In this document: one piece after another, positions 9,498 through 21,490 of the stretch
How positions within the stretch are numbered: the stretch's first letter is position 1
Layout of the letters: each line of letters opens with the position of its first letter
Source: Corythucha ciliata
Taxonomy: Eukaryota > Arthropoda > Insecta > Hemiptera > Tingidae
Direction: 5' to 3'
Assembly: GCA_038030265.1 (NCBI GenBank)
Contig: CM075939.1
Coordinates: 7,049,253 to 7,113,252 of the forward strand
DNA length: 64,000 nucleotides
The notes under the pieces: model-generated
The model's database searches: none
The model's input: the letters and a program-made list of their open reading frames with translations, nothing else
What the model was told of the DNA's origin: nothing
Program-made: the position numbers and the translations under genes

Positions 9498-9845
9498 TTT
9501 CGTGGCACCAACGTGAGTACTATGGAGCTCACGCAGAATAGAAGCTTGTAGAATTTTTGGGATTACGGCTCGATGACCTTTGAAAAGAATTCCTTATTCG
9601 AGTGTGTATTAGTCTTGAATCTTCCCATCGGGGAGATCTGCTTTAATTTTTGAAAGTTCTCGGTCCGCATTTGTCTCCCGGGCGATGGTTTCGGCGTCTA
9701 CATCGCCCGAAGAAATTTGAAAGAATGTGAGAGCGCAAATGTCTTCAACTTCCTTGTTGATGATAATATCCATTGCTTGAACGTCTTCCTGTATTGGTAG
9801 GCGAGATAGGCAGTCGGCATTTGTATTGTCAGCTCCTCTTTTGAG
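9498..9845 (-). pseudogene. Gypsy RNase H end and linker
   Basis: The minus strand contains NTNADCLSRLPIQEDVQAMD (the end of RNase H, matching the usual NADALSR motif) followed by an acidic linker toward the integrase zinc finger. The main body of RNase H is absent: at about 9845 the frame jumps straight to the RT thumb, indicating an internal deletion. Confidence 0.7.
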
Positions 9846-9859
9846 TTTCTTTGACGTCT

Positions 9860-10605
9860 GCCGGTTTTCTCATTTTTGAAATTGCTTGAACCTTGTCAGG
9901 GCTTTTCAGGACCTCATTTTTGCGAATAACATGACCGAGGTATTTTAATTCAGTTTTGAAGAACTGGCATTTGTTTTTATTCAGGTGCAGATCATATTTT
10001 TGAAGTCGTGCCAGGCAAAAACGTAGACGCGTAAGGCTGATCTCGTTCGACCGTAGACAACAATGTCGTCAAAGAAAGAGAGCACGCCTTCGAGATTTGA
10101 AAGAATTTTGTCTTTCTCGCGGTTGAAATCCTCTGGCGCCGTTTTGACTTTAAAGGCTAGGTGATTCACTTTATAGGTGCCTTTGTGCGTGGAAATGGTT
10201 AGGACTTTAGAACTTTCCTCATCCACCATGAAGTGCAAATATACGCTTTGAAGAGGTCAAGATGACAGAAAAATTCGACATCTGTGAGCGCTGCCAGTAA
10301 GTCGTCTTGTTTTGGTATTGGGTAGTGTGAAGATACAATTTGAGGGTTCACTGTGTTCTTGTAGTCAACACATAGGCGAATACTCCCGTCCGCTTTCGGT
10401 ACAATAACCAGAGGGGAACCCCAGTCGCAGTGGTCGATTTTCGAAATTATGCCTCGGGCTTCTAAAGTGTCTAATTCTTTTTCCACTTTTTCTCTGAGAG
10501 CGTACGGGACGTCTCTAGCACGTAGAAAGTTTGGTTTGGCATGTTCTCGGAGTTGCAGAGAGCAAGTGACACCCGGAAAGCAACCAACCTTAGGTTCGAA
10601 GATTG
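9860..10605 (-). pseudogene. Decayed Gypsy reverse transcriptase
   Basis: The minus strand reads HAKPNFLRARDVPYALREK, KELDTLEARGIISK, SPLVIVPKADGSIRLCVDY, YPIPKQDDLLAAL, HLDLFKAY and FFDDIVVYG, the ordered RT motifs including catalytic FFDD (a variant of YMDD). A frameshift lies near 10225, and the sequence ends abruptly upstream at about 10605, so gag, protease and 5' LTR are missing. It belongs with the integrase at 8520-9497. Confidence 0.87.
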
Positions 10606-11111
10606 AAGGGAAGGGAAAGTACTATGAAAAGGAAGATATCTATAGAAATTTATGGGAGCGTTCATACTGGTACGATACGTTTTTTATTAATTTTAGTAAA
10701 AGAATGTCATCATCGTCTGAAATGCCTATTGAACCACTCTTAGGAATCCGATCCTCGATCCCCCTCAGTAAAAAGAGCTTAATACATATACTGGCTGAAT
10801 TTTTGGTAGTGTTGCAAAAAAAAATAGGGCGAAACTACATTGAAAATGGAACTAAACGTGACCTGCCCGGATGCAAAATATTGCACCGTTCTGATATTTT
10901 CCATTGAAATTCTGATTTTTTGGCAGAAACTCGCGATTTCACAGCGGTCACTCCATTAAAATCTTAAAATGGTTCTTAAGTAACGCCTAGACTATCAAGC
11001 GGCTTATCAAATGCTTGAACTCCGATTGATGGGCGCTTCAAGCGTACTTCAATCAAGCCTTCAATCTTTTGATCAAAACTCTCTCATCAGTCGAAGCTGA
11101 GAAGTGGAACA
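10606..11111. other. Unassigned spacer
   Basis: No domain or repeat is recognised. It separates the truncated Gypsy from a Harbinger fragment and may include the latter's 5' region. Confidence 0.4.
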
Positions 11112-11546
11112 GTGTGTTTTGCGATCGTGTCTTCGTTTACAATGGTGTCAAATTCCGATTTGGGTTTCTTCCTCGCAACATTGGTTGCTGAGAAGCAGAA
11201 AAAGAAGCAAAAGAAAAAACGACGGTGGTCTACGGAGTGGTACAAACTCAGAAACCGCTTCACTCATGAACATCTCCTAAACGTTTTGTGTGATTCGCAA
11301 CCAGAGGACTACAGGAACTTTTTGAGAATGGACCAAGAAAATTCCGATTATCTACTGGATTTAGTCCGCCCCAACATTGAGAAGAAAGATACAAAAATGC
11401 GTGACGTTGGAATGATGACGTTCGTGAAAAAAATCGCAGTCGGCAGTCGGCATCGAAGTTGCTCTTGTGGGGTTCTCCCCACACAAACTCCGGTTAGACG
11501 GCCAATACGTTTTATTCACGAGATGACGCATTGGAAAAAAATGTAG
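11112..11546 (+). pseudogene. PIF/Harbinger (HARBI1-like) transposase, N-terminal fragment
   Basis: 144 codons; a second Met at 11142 is an equally good start. After a lysine-rich stretch it reads RRWSTEWYKLRNRF, EDYRNFLRMDQENSDYLLDL and NIEKKDTKMRD, which is the N-terminal region preceding the DDE nuclease in HARBI1-like transposases (commonly YRNFLRM...L...V.P.IEK.DT.MR). The catalytic domain does not follow: after about residue 118 the frame becomes unrelated. No DDE motif, partner Myb-like gene or terminal repeats are evident, so this is a dead fragment. Confidence 0.72.
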
Positions 11547-13242
11547 GGAATGAATATTACATTTAATGCTATTGGGTTCTGTGGCGTCGAGCCAGTGGCA
11601 AAGTCGGAAATGCCGAAAACCCTCTTAAATTGATAAAGAACGACAAAGATGTTGGGGGCAAGACCCACCAAACAATCACGAAAAATTGCACCGAAGGTGC
11701 GCGCTCCACCTTCTTTTAATTTGAAGTACCGCTTTTAGTATTTTTATGTCGCGGGCTCTTGGACTAGTTGTCTGTAACGCCCTAATACATAGCCCGGATC
11801 ACAGAAAATCGTGATTTTTCAAAGGCAAATGTGCCCCGGAAGCAAAGGTTTCAAGTGAGGATTTATGATAAAACTGCTAGGCGGCAATATTGGTTCTATT
11901 TTTCGACTGGCACCAATCAGGGATACAATGAAAATCAAATCGAAAACTACGATAGTCTAGCCTCCTAGTAGATACATCATACAGTCTTACTTTAAACGTC
12001 GGCTTTCTAGGGATGAACGCGAATGACGTTGGGGTTAGAGCCACCGGTGAATCATGAAATTTGCGCCGAGGGTGCGGTCCAGTCTCCATTTCGACCGTTC
12101 AGACCATCAGCTACCAATGCTACCTATTTGGTCCTGGTCTCATCAGCTGCACGTTCCCGGACTTCTGGCCGGGCTGGTGAAACCAGAACCAAATAGCTCT
12201 TCCTGCCTGAGGTTCTGAGTTCGAAACGGATACTGGAATCTCAGTGCAATTTTCATATTTGGCTTTCAGGGTACAATTTCCATCTGAACATTACGATTTT
12301 TGGTGATCCGAGCTTTAAGGGTGTTACTGACAACTAATTTAAAACATTGACACCGATTAACGGATCATTAGAAAGCTTATTTGATCCGCAAATTTTTTTT
12401 TTGATAACTTGTAGATTCAAAAAGCAAATCTAGTGGGAGGGGGAAATTTTAAAAAACCGATCAAAAAAAAAAATACCAACAGTGAAAGACATTTTGCAAA
12501 CCTCATACACTTGTTCCCACAATCGTCTACAAAGTCACCCAAACCTACTGGCTTTTAGAATTCCCTCCGCACTTCCTCCGAGTCACCATAATCGCATATT
12601 AAAGCGGAAACGCTACACCGATCTCCTCAGTCCAACGCAACCCTTTTGATTTGGTCCATTATTCTGTTTCGTTATTGCAGATGGATAAAAATAATTACGA
12701 AATTACTATATTTTTAACCGTCGATAATCTCGCACAACCATACAAAACACGACAGGAAACTCGAAATGAGTAGAAGGGATACGGAAAAATCAACGGAAAG
12801 AAAACTTATACTTGACTCGGTACTCTGACCGATGGGCTGGGCGGTAGAGACACTTGGGGGAATTTTTTTCTAATAGGTTTTTGGTTCGTGACTTAGTTCT
12901 GACTCTAAGAACCAGCAGCGCTCAAGTCGAATTTCTCTCCTTCTTTCTGATTGGCTGAAAATCTCTATGGTGGGGTCCGACTCTGGAAAGGAGAGAGATA
13001 GAAGATACTTGAACTGACCGATAAGGCAATCAAAAGAGTCGTTTTTATTCACAATTTCACATGTTCGTTTGAGCTTCGAGACGAGTATTATTCGACTGCA
13101 TGGCCATTCCTTGGACGAGCCTTTCTCTCCAATTTTTGGTAATTATGTAATCTGCGTGTTATTTTTTGAGTTGATTATGTCACTGAGTAAAAGTAAATGC
13201 TAGGGGCCGGATGCGGGAGTGAAGAAGGATTCTGCCAGTTAC
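11547..13242. other. Non-coding, with a short dispersed repeat and a hairpin
   Basis: Two related segments at about 11650-11715 and 12027-12090 share GTTGGGG...ACC and GCACCGAAGGTGCG-like phrases, a degenerate direct repeat about 375 bp apart. A hairpin is annotated at 12124-12196. No coding frame is convincing. Confidence 0.4.
12124..12196. other. 73-nt foldback hairpin
   Basis: Arms 12124-12147 and 12173-12196 pair over 24 bp with two mismatches and one G-T wobble around a loop containing a second short GC stem (CCCGG/CCGGG). It could be a MITE relic or a small-RNA precursor-like structure. It is not a tRNA cloverleaf. Confidence 0.45.
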
Positions 13243-13350
13243 CTTTAAGATATCTGCTCCCAAATACACCATTCAGTTCAGGATCAAAAACCGATGGCGA
13301 TGCGTCACCTTTTGCAGGATAAGCCTCATCACAATGCTCTACGATCCGGC
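13243..13350 (-). CDS. Possible orphan exon, unrecognised
   Basis: A minus-strand open segment between a possible acceptor (CTTATAG, upstream of 13350) and donor (AAAG/GTAACT, after 13243). It is 108 bp, phase 1 at both ends, and reads RIVEHCDEAYPAKGD then ASPSVFDPELNGVFGSRYLK. The composition looks protein-like, but I do not recognise the family. The acceptor has a poor pyrimidine tract. It does not join directly in phase to the GoLoco exon at 24083-24172, so it would need another exon between them or belong to another gene. It may equally be a relic of a transposon protein. Confidence 0.25.
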
Positions 13351-13876
13351 CTATAAGTATTTTGAACGGTACCTATACATCTATTTGTTTAATTTCGTTA
13401 AGTTTTGTAGAAAAAAATAAATTTCTCTTATTTTTTTAAATAATGGGTATCTGTTTTTCCTTGAAAAGCCATTCGTTAGGAAACGTAAAGGCAGTCTCTT
13501 TCAGAGGAAGCAATATTTTTTTGGGCGAAAACTTGACTATTTAATAATTGATATGTATCAAATAATTAAACGTCTTAAGTTTTCCCCAAAGAAATTATTG
13601 CATTTCCCTTGAAAAAGAGGAAGATTGAAAGAACCGAATGAGAGGAGGGGGAAGCGTTCTAAGCGCAGGCGCTATTGACTTCTGTTGTTGACTCTTGTAA
13701 CCCGCCGCGCCACTTGTTCTGTCCTCGTCCCCCACTCCTTTGTTGAACCTCTTATGTATCTTTTTATCCTCCTTGACTCGGTACTTGCACGACAACGAAA
13801 AAAAATGAAGCAACCCCGAGGACGCTTTGTCGAAATGACCTGAGATAATTGCCTCCAAGTCTCCTCCCACTTCTTC
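13351..13876. other. Intergenic, no gene recognised
   Basis: AT-rich spacer before the integrase fragment. Minus-strand open frames at 13595-13959 overlap in two phases and partly oppose the integrase reading; they are shadows. Confidence 0.4.
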
Positions 13877-14045
13877 TTCAACGATTTCCATGTTGAAGAC
13901 GTATTCAGCCGAAATGGTCTCCCTCGCCAGATGGTTTCTGACAATGCTTCAATTTTCAAGTCTCAAGAGTTCAGAAATTTCTGTTCTGCGAATGGAATTG
14001 AACAACAATTCATAGCCCCATCACATCCTTCAACAAATGGGTCGT
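13877..14045 (+). pseudogene. Gypsy integrase fragment
   Basis: Reads FNDFHVEDVFSRNGLPRQMV then SDNASIFKSQEFRNFC and NGIEQQFIAPSHPSTNG, the stretch around the second catalytic Asp (VSDN) up to just before the catalytic Glu. A deletion then joins it to the polypurine tract and 3' LTR. The LTR matches that at 1633, so it is another copy of that family. Confidence 0.82.
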
Positions 14046-14079
14046 CCGCCTGGATTTATAGTTTACTCCTGGGAGAAAC
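14046..14079 (+). promoter_or_regulatory. Polypurine tract before 3' LTR
   Basis: GGGAGAAAC directly precedes the LTR start TGTTGTGTAC at 14080, the position of the plus-strand primer in LTR elements. Confidence 0.55.
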
Positions 14080-14605
14080 TGTTGTGTACTTATCTCATAG
14101 TTTTTGAATGGGGAACTTGCATGAATCTCAGATTGAGAAGACAAGCAAACCGGTGATTTGACCCGTGAGCTGAAGGATAACAACGGAAGTTGCAACCCGA
14201 TTGGTGCGTTTTAAGATTTTTAAAAAAGGTTCAAAGTTTATTCAGGAGGGGATGGATGGTGCGAGGGGAAATGACGTAAATCCTTACTTGTGAAGCATTT
14301 GAGGGAACTCTAAAATTGTTTGTTTACAAAGAACATGAAAAAATTCCCCTCCAGTAAACGCGTCTAACCCCCTCTTCCCACATCATCCATTTCAATAAAT
14401 AAGTTTTGACGTAATCGAATCCCCACGCAAAATTTTTAAAAATTCGCTAAAAAAGCATCCTTGGTTGATTTCAAAGTTTAATGTGAGCAATAGGCTTGTG
14501 GAAGAGCCCTCTTTAAGAAACACCAACTTTTGAAAAATGTGCAAGTTCCCCATTGTCAATAAAAAAAGGATTTTTCAGTTATCGCATTCTCGCGTGCTTA
14601 ATACA
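14080..14605 (+). repeat. 3' LTR of the old Gypsy family, interrupted by a MITE
   Basis: 14080-14109 plus 14552-14605 align with the LTR at 1633-1727 (TGTTGTGTAC...TTTTTGAAT, then TGTCAATAAAAAAAGG...TAATACA). The 442 bp between them are an insertion. Confidence 0.8.
14110..14551. mobile_element. 442-bp non-autonomous DNA element with GGGGAACTTGCA ends
   Basis: Starts GGGGAACTTGCA and ends TGCAAGTTCCCC, flanked by AT on both sides (14108-14109 and 14552-14553), a 2-bp duplication judged against the uninterrupted LTR at 1633. No coding frame. The same right end with flanking AAAAATG recurs at 20960 and, without that flank, at 25071. Confidence 0.75.
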
Positions 14606-15837
14606 TAAAACCACCACAACTTTTTTGTGCCCTACACTTATAATGGAACGAAGAGCACTGGAGCCCCCATGTACAAATACATTTTTATATCTAACCGTTT
14701 CTCTGATTTATGACCTTCGAGGAGTTAACCAGCGCGGGATAGAGAGACGTCCGGAGTACAAGACGCAAGAGATTTCTTCGAAACGCACGAATTTACATAC
14801 AACAGAATGCCACATGGCCTACGGGTGTGGGACATTAAATAAAACACAAAACCCTTTTCCTCGCCTCGTTCAACGTTATTGTTTTAAAATTCTTACCCCG
14901 CACCACCATTGCCCTTACTGCTTTTCATTAATTAATATTCAAAAAAGCGACGTCATTATTACCGTATATTTTTAAAAAAGCTAGAGGTGCATAACGCGGA
15001 AAATGAGGGTCGATTCTCTTAATGGTCTAAAACGTCTATATCTATGTTTTTTTTCAAGACACGGTAGTTGAGTTAAAAAAGGAAACACCTGGCTTTTTAA
15101 TAACTCTTGATGGTAATCACATAGTCGTCTGAAATCATGGCAGTGCCCTGCGATTTTAGTTTGTTCAATGTTATAGGCTGTAAAATGTGAGAGGGCTGAA
15201 AAAATTAAAATATTACGCCGCAATAAATTCCAATTGATAATTGTCACGCACTGTAGAAGCGATTATCGGCACCTGCAGAATGAAATTATCATATCCTAAA
15301 ATTTTAATATGCCGTGCATTTGATTAATTAATGACGACACGCTTCCCAGCTATGAAGGCATTTGCCTATAGGCCCAAACTGCCTGCTTCTCTTCTTTGAC
15401 TCTCACTACACGTGGACTAGAATGAAAGCTGTCTTCTGACAGGGGGAAAACAGTCTCCATACTGGGGTCTAACGCACGTAGAGGTGGATTCGACGCTCGT
15501 ATATATCTGTAACTTATCAACTCTCTTTTATCTTACATCCTTCACTTTTCCCTGATTATCTCGCGAAAGTATTTTAAAGAATCAAAAAATCACAGTTAGA
15601 TCGTTCCAAGCCCCGTCCACAAGCTCTATAAATGTAGCCAACTAAATTACCTGCCTCCAAAAGTGAAATGATTTGGTTGGTTTACGTAGAATTCATTAGT
15701 GTTTGAGAACAGGGCAACAACAAAAGCTGATTCTGTGCTATGATTGGTTCTCAAAAAGCCAATTTCGCAGGGTTGACTCTTTCAAAAAAAGCAATTTCAC
15801 TGCTTTCATGGCACAGATCCCGGGATGAGGGGTTAAG
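14606..15837. other. Intergenic, no gene recognised
   Basis: Mixed unique sequence. At 15613-15629 CCGTCCACAAGCTCTAT resembles the terminal repeat of the MITE at 7085, so one end of a related element may sit here. Nothing coding is supported. Confidence 0.4.
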
Positions 15838-17660
15838 ATGAGGGTGGGGGGCACGAAACATTTCGATACAACTTCAAAAAGACCCAAATTAAGAAAAAAA
15901 AATCAGATTTGCGGTGTACGGACCACGATAAAATTAAAAAACTCCGCGGCTAGACTGAGGAAAAGCGCGAAATCAAGGCTAAAAGTTGAAAACAAAATTG
16001 CAAATTCGCGGAAACAATGAGAAAAACAGTTATTACGCGCATAAAATTGAGAGAAATAGCGCCAATTCATGGCTGAAAATCAGTAAAAACAATAGTTTGT
16101 GGCTGTGATTACGGAAGAGTAGTAGAAATTCGCGGTTTCGGAAAACAAATTCGGCTGGAATCAATAAATAGCGCTAATTCATGGCTAAAAGTGAAAAAAA
16201 ACCTGCTAATTTGACGCTGAAATAGAAAAAAACCAAAAAATTCCTAGCTATAAAAGTGATGATGCCCATGGGGAAAGGAGAAAGACTCCAATTTGTGGCA
16301 AAAATTTCACGAACACCACACTTCCATTCCCGTAGGGAACATGGAAGTAATAAGAAAAAGCGCTAATTTGCGGATACAATTGAATAAATCGCAGATTCCG
16401 AGTTTTAAAGGCCAGTTGATGGTAAACTTGAGAAAAAAAAAAAACACGCTAATGGGCTCCTCAAAGGCCAAGTCCCCACCTAATAGGGAAAAAAGCGTTA
16501 ATTCATGTCAACAAAGTGAACAAAGTTTCGTCTAAAATGGAGAAAACCGCTATAATTCTGGGCAAAAACTAAAATTAAAAAAAAAAAAAAATCATGGCTT
16601 AGCTTGAGAAAACCCGCAAATTCACGGCTTAGATTCAGAAAACAAGCAAATTCTCGAATAGAAGTAGTGACAAAAAGGGCTAATTCGCCGATAAAATTGA
16701 GAAAAACATAAATTTGCGAGTAAAATGAGAAAATAGTGCATTTGTGTCATAAATTTAATGCTCTAAAATGCCAAATCACCGATTTCTGAGGCAATTTTGC
16801 CTAAAATTGAGACGAAAACCCACTGCTCTAATTGAAAAAGAAAAATGCGATTCGCTGACGATATTATAATATTATAAGATATTGTTAATTCACAGCTAAC
16901 ATTGGGACAAACCGCTGCTAATTCACGGTTTCTGGGCAATAAATTAGGAGAAAAGCGACAAAAATCAATAATTCATGGACAAAAGTTAAAAATAAAAAAT
17001 AACAAATGGTAATTTGACGCTGAAGTGGAGAAAAATGATAATTCTCGGCTAGAAAAAATAGAAAAAAGCTTAAAAACGCGGCAAAAATGTAGAAAAACCA
17101 CTAGTTGGCGGCTAAAATTTCTAAAAACTTGAAGTCGCAACTAAAATTGAAAAAACGGCAATTCGCTGTTAGATACTGGAGACAATATTGCCTAAAATTG
17201 AGAAACTCAAAAACTAATTCATGAATAAAAGAGAAACAAATTGCTAATTCGCTGCTAAAATTGTGAAAAGCGGTAATTCACGACTGAATTGTGAGTTGAG
17301 CTGATTCGTAGCTCAAATAGAGATAAAACGCTGCTAATTCGCAGTTTCCTGGGGATATATTCGGCTAAAATTGAGAAAAAGGCGCTAATTCGGGGCTAAA
17401 AGTGAAAAAAACGGCTGATTCGCGGCTAAAATTAGGAAAAACACTAGTTCGCGAGTTGTGGAGGCAACTTTGACTAAAATTAAAAAAAAACACACAGATC
17501 AAATTAATTAATAGAAAGGGGGCAAATTTTCAATTTACAGTTGAGAAATTAAGAATAAAGGCGTTTTCCGTCCAAATTGTTTTGAGAAAAAGCATTAATT
17601 CACGTGCAAAACAGAGAAAAAAACGCTATAATTTGTGGCAAAAAATTAAAAACCTTACCA
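15838..17660 (+). repeat. Minisatellite family A array, forward
   Basis: Tandem, strongly diverged units of about 27-30 bp with core AATTCGCGGCTAAAATTGAG followed by an A run and CGCT. Unit length varies through A-run length and small indels. Confidence 0.85.
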
Positions 17661-18480
17661 TGCGCCATGCATCTCAATTTTAGGCGCAAATTAGCGATTT
17701 TCATGCAATTTTTTTAGCAGCGAATTAGCAATTTTTTGCTACAAGAACCTACAGAAACTGCATATTAGAGTTTTTTTCAATTTTACCCACAAACCTTGCG
17801 CTTTTTCTCACTCTTAGCTTAGCTTTTTCTCAATTTCAGTCTTGGACTTTGCTCCCTGAAACGCACGAGAAATGAGTGTTTTTCCTCACTTTCAGCCGGT
17901 GTACGATCGCTTTTCATAAATTTTAGCGGGCAAAATGAGTGCACGTTCTCAATTTTAGCCGCGGATTGAAGGCTTTTTCTCAATGTTTGCCGCAAATTAA
18001 TGGATTTTATAAATAAAAAAAATTAGTGGCTAGATTTTAGCCGCAGACTTGGGCTGATAAACAGCGCATTAGCTGGTTCCTCAATTTCAGCTGTGAATAA
18101 GCGCCTTTCTCCCCTCATTTTAGCAGCGAATTAGCGGTGCCCCCCCTCCTCCCAAAGTTTTAGCCACCGACTTTATTCCAAGAACAGCCTATGAGCGAGA
18201 ATACTTGATTTTAGCCGCCTAAGGAGCTACAGGAACTGGGAATTAGAGTTTTTTCCCATTTCAGCCGCAAAGTTGTCTTCATCGAATATGCCCAATTACC
18301 ACGAATTCGTGTTTTTCCCCTTAATTTATAATAAATGAACGCTTTTTCTCCATTTTTGCCGCGAATTAACGTTTTTTCTCCATTTTCAACCGCGTAATGA
18401 AGACACGCCATGAATTGGCGTTTTTTGTCAATTTTAGCCTGATGGAAGTTGCATCGAAAAACCGCAAATTAGCGCTTCTT
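17661..18480 (-). repeat. Minisatellite family A array, inverted
   Basis: The same unit on the other strand (TTTTTCTCAATTTTAGCCGC). Polarity flips at about 17660 without a spacer. It ends at a G-rich island (18540-18553). Confidence 0.83.
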
Positions 18481-18760
18481 CTAAATTCTTATACACTCAC
18501 GGTTTTTATGGATCGTTCGTGAAACCAGTAAAATCCTGACTTGAGGGGGGGGGGGGATTTGGGCCAAAAAAATCGTCCAACTCACGTGGTTTCTCTCGAT
18601 TCTGTACGCTGAGCAGCCAAAAACGTGAGATTTAAGCCGCGGAGTAGGACAATAAGTTGCGGGTTTGCCGGATTTCAACCCAATAGAACAGCCCCTCGCT
18701 CACAGACCTTCTCTAGAAAATACAATGAGCGGAGCCAACCGAAAAAATGCTAATTCATGC

Positions 18761-18945
18761 CCAAGAGTGAAAAAAAAAAAAAAACAACAACAACAACAAA
18801 AAAACTCTAATTCACGGCTAATACGAAGAAAACGCTAATGCGGGACTGAAATGGAGAAAAATATCCAATTCACGGCTTTAAATCGAGAAAAACTGCAACT
18901 CGCTGGTGATATTCAAGAAGAAGGGTTAATTCGCGAATCGCGGCT
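18761..18945 (+). repeat. Minisatellite family A, short forward block
   Basis: A few forward units between inverted blocks. 18481-18760 before it is non-array DNA with a G run and no gene. Confidence 0.7.
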
Positions 18946-19680
18946 AATGAGCACTTTTTCTCAATTCCAGGCGCGAGTTAGCGATTTTTGTGTAATTTTA
19001 GCACGGAATGTATGATTTTTCTATTAACTTCTAATCGCTGATTTGCCCCAAGAACAACCCATGTAGCGCGTGTTTATTGTGCCCAGCAAATGAGCGCAGT
19101 TGCTCACGCTTAGCCACAAATTACGGGTTTTTTCACATTTCTAGCCATCGACGAGCGCTTTTTATTAATTTTAGCGACAAATAAGCGCCTGTTCTCAATT
19201 TTAGCCTCAAAATGAAGGGTTTTCAAATAAATTTAGGACTTAGAAACCACAAAACTAGCGCATTATTCTCGATTTCAGGCGCCTTGCGAGAACGCACTAT
19301 CAAATTACTGTTTTTCCTCGCTTTTAGTGGTTCGGAATCATTTTTACATCAATTTTTTGCAGCGAATGAGCACCCGTTTCTAATTTTAGCCACGAATTGA
19401 AGACTTTTTCTCAATGTTTGCCGCGAGTAAACGGTTTTAGCAAAAAACAAAAAAACAAAAGAGCCGCTAGATTTTAGCCGTAGGCTTGGGCCCATAAACA
19501 GCGTAATTTGCTATTTTCTAAATTTTAGCCGTGCGCATTAGTGCCTTTCTCTGTTTAGCAGCGAATTATCTGAGCCCCCCCCCCTTCTCACAAGGAACTT
19601 TCAGCCACCAACTTGCCCGAAAGCCGAGAAGGGAGTTTAATTTTAGCTGCAAATGAACGCTTTTTCTTTATGTTTTTCAA
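18946..19680 (-). repeat. Minisatellite family A array, inverted
   Basis: Reverse-orientation units (AATTTTAGCC, GCGAATTAGC-like phrases) up to about 19680, where polarity turns forward again. Confidence 0.8.
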
Positions 19681-21231
19681 CAATTGCTAGTTCGCTGTGG
19701 GTATGTAGAGGCAATTTTACGGCTTGAATGAAAAAAAAACAAAAAAAAACTGCTAAAGTGCTGTTTTTAGGCCAAGCCCGCGATAAAAATTAAGAAAATG
19801 CGCTATAACAAGGCTATACAAGTGAAAAAAATCACTTATTCGCTGATAAAATTGAGAAAAGGCCAATCCGTAGCATCTGAAGGATATTTTGTGGATTAAA
19901 ATGTGAAAAAAAAAAAAAAAAAAAAATTCACCGATAATATTGAGAAAAGCACTAATTATTGCAGCTAACTTAAGAAACCCCCTAAATTTCAGCTGGGATC
20001 GAGAAAAAGTGCCAATTTGCCGCTAAAAATTGAGGACATAAACCCCAATTTGTGGCAAAAATGGAGACAAATCCCTAATTTGTGGGATACAAACGCCAAT
20101 AAATGCGATAGTATTCAGTTCAAATTGATAAACGTGCTAATCTCCTGCTAAAATGGAGAAAAGCGCCAATTCTCGGCTTCTGAAGGCAATTATTTATTTG
20201 TGGCAAAAATGGAAAAAAAGCGCCGCGGAGAGAAAAAACCCGCTAATTCACAGCTAAAGCACTAATCCATAGCTTGAATAAAAATCAATTGTTAATGCAG
20301 GGCTAAAATGTAAAGAAAACATGCAAATATGTGGCTAATTTAGAAAAATCACTAATTAACACAACAAAAATTAAGAAAATCGCTTCTTTGTTAGCTCAAA
20401 TTGAGAAAACATGCTAGTTTGCTGCTAAAAATTGGGAAACCCCGCTAATTCATGTGATAAAAACTCGACTCGGCTGCTAAAAGAGAGAAAAAGCGCTCAT
20501 TCGCGGCTATAATAGAAAAAAATTTATTTGTGTTTAAATTGAAGTACCTACGCTACGCAAATTCTCGGCTTCAGAAGTCAATTCACGCCTCAAAACTGAG
20601 CAAAAGAGCTAAAAACTGTGGAGGAAAGGCTAGAACTGTGGATAAGCGCTAATTTTCAGTTTGTATTGAGAAAAAGTGCTAATTCACCGCTGAACCGCCA
20701 TAATGAACGCTCTCGCTCTCTTCTAAAAAATGCCGCAATTCCGTTGCGAAAAATTGAGAAGAATCGCTTTTTCACGGGATAAAAACACTATCTTTGCGAC
20801 TGAAATTGAGAAAAACGTCGCATGCGGCCAAAATTGAGAAAGGCACTGATTCGCGGGTAAAATTAACCGAAAAAACACTCATTCGCGGTTAAAATAGAAA
20901 ATTCGACAATTTTGCTTGGCTTGAACTGATCATAAGCGAAAATACCAGTGCTTGAAAAATGTGCAAGTTCCCCATTTGCTGCTAAAATTGAGAAAAAGTT
21001 CTAATATGCAGGTAAAATTTGAGAAAAACGCCACTGGTGAATGCAACTTTTGTGGCTAAAAAATGGTGGAAAGGTGCGAATTCATTTGCAAGAGTGAAAA
21101 AAACCCCTCCAATTCGCGACTGAAATGGAGAAAAATATCAAATTCATGGCTTAAATTAAGAAAAAGTGATAATTTGCGGTTTTTAATTGAGAAAAAGCGC
21201 TTATTAGCCATAATTTAACGCTACGTGGTGT
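19681..21231 (+). repeat. Minisatellite family A array, forward
   Basis: Forward units throughout. At 20952-20974 it contains TGAAAAATGTGCAAGTTCCCC, the right end of the MITE type seen at 14110-14551, with no matching left end found. Confidence 0.83.
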
Positions 21232-21490
21232 CAGGGGCGTAGGTACGGGGGATAGATCCCCCCCCCCCGCAGCTACAAGTATACGGACTAAGAAGCACTA
21301 CGACCATAACGAAAAGCCCCATAAAATCTACAAAAATGAGCGTTACATGTTGAAATTAGGTTTATCAGATTTTCTGGACTTAAAGCAGCCCGAAAACGTC
21401 CGAGTACGTCCAGCTTTTTCATTGGAGTTCAGACCCAACGCAGTAGTGTACCATGGTACGGGAGGGGGAGGGGGGTCGCCCCGGACCCTC
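21232..21490. mobile_element. Possible hAT-like MITE fragment in the array
   Basis: Non-array island starting CAGGGGCGTAGGTACGGGGG, close to the terminal repeat of the MITE at 40455 (CAGGGGCGTACC). It includes a C run at 21261-21271. The right end and target duplication were not identified. Confidence 0.4.

Noticed and set aside
12124..12196. tRNA gene
   Set aside because: The length is right, but the sequence is one long hairpin without D, anticodon and T arms or A/B boxes in place.
13595..13959. Two overlapping minus-strand frames near the integrase fragment
   Set aside because: They overlap each other in different phases, and the plus strand reads a clear integrase segment over part of the same bases.
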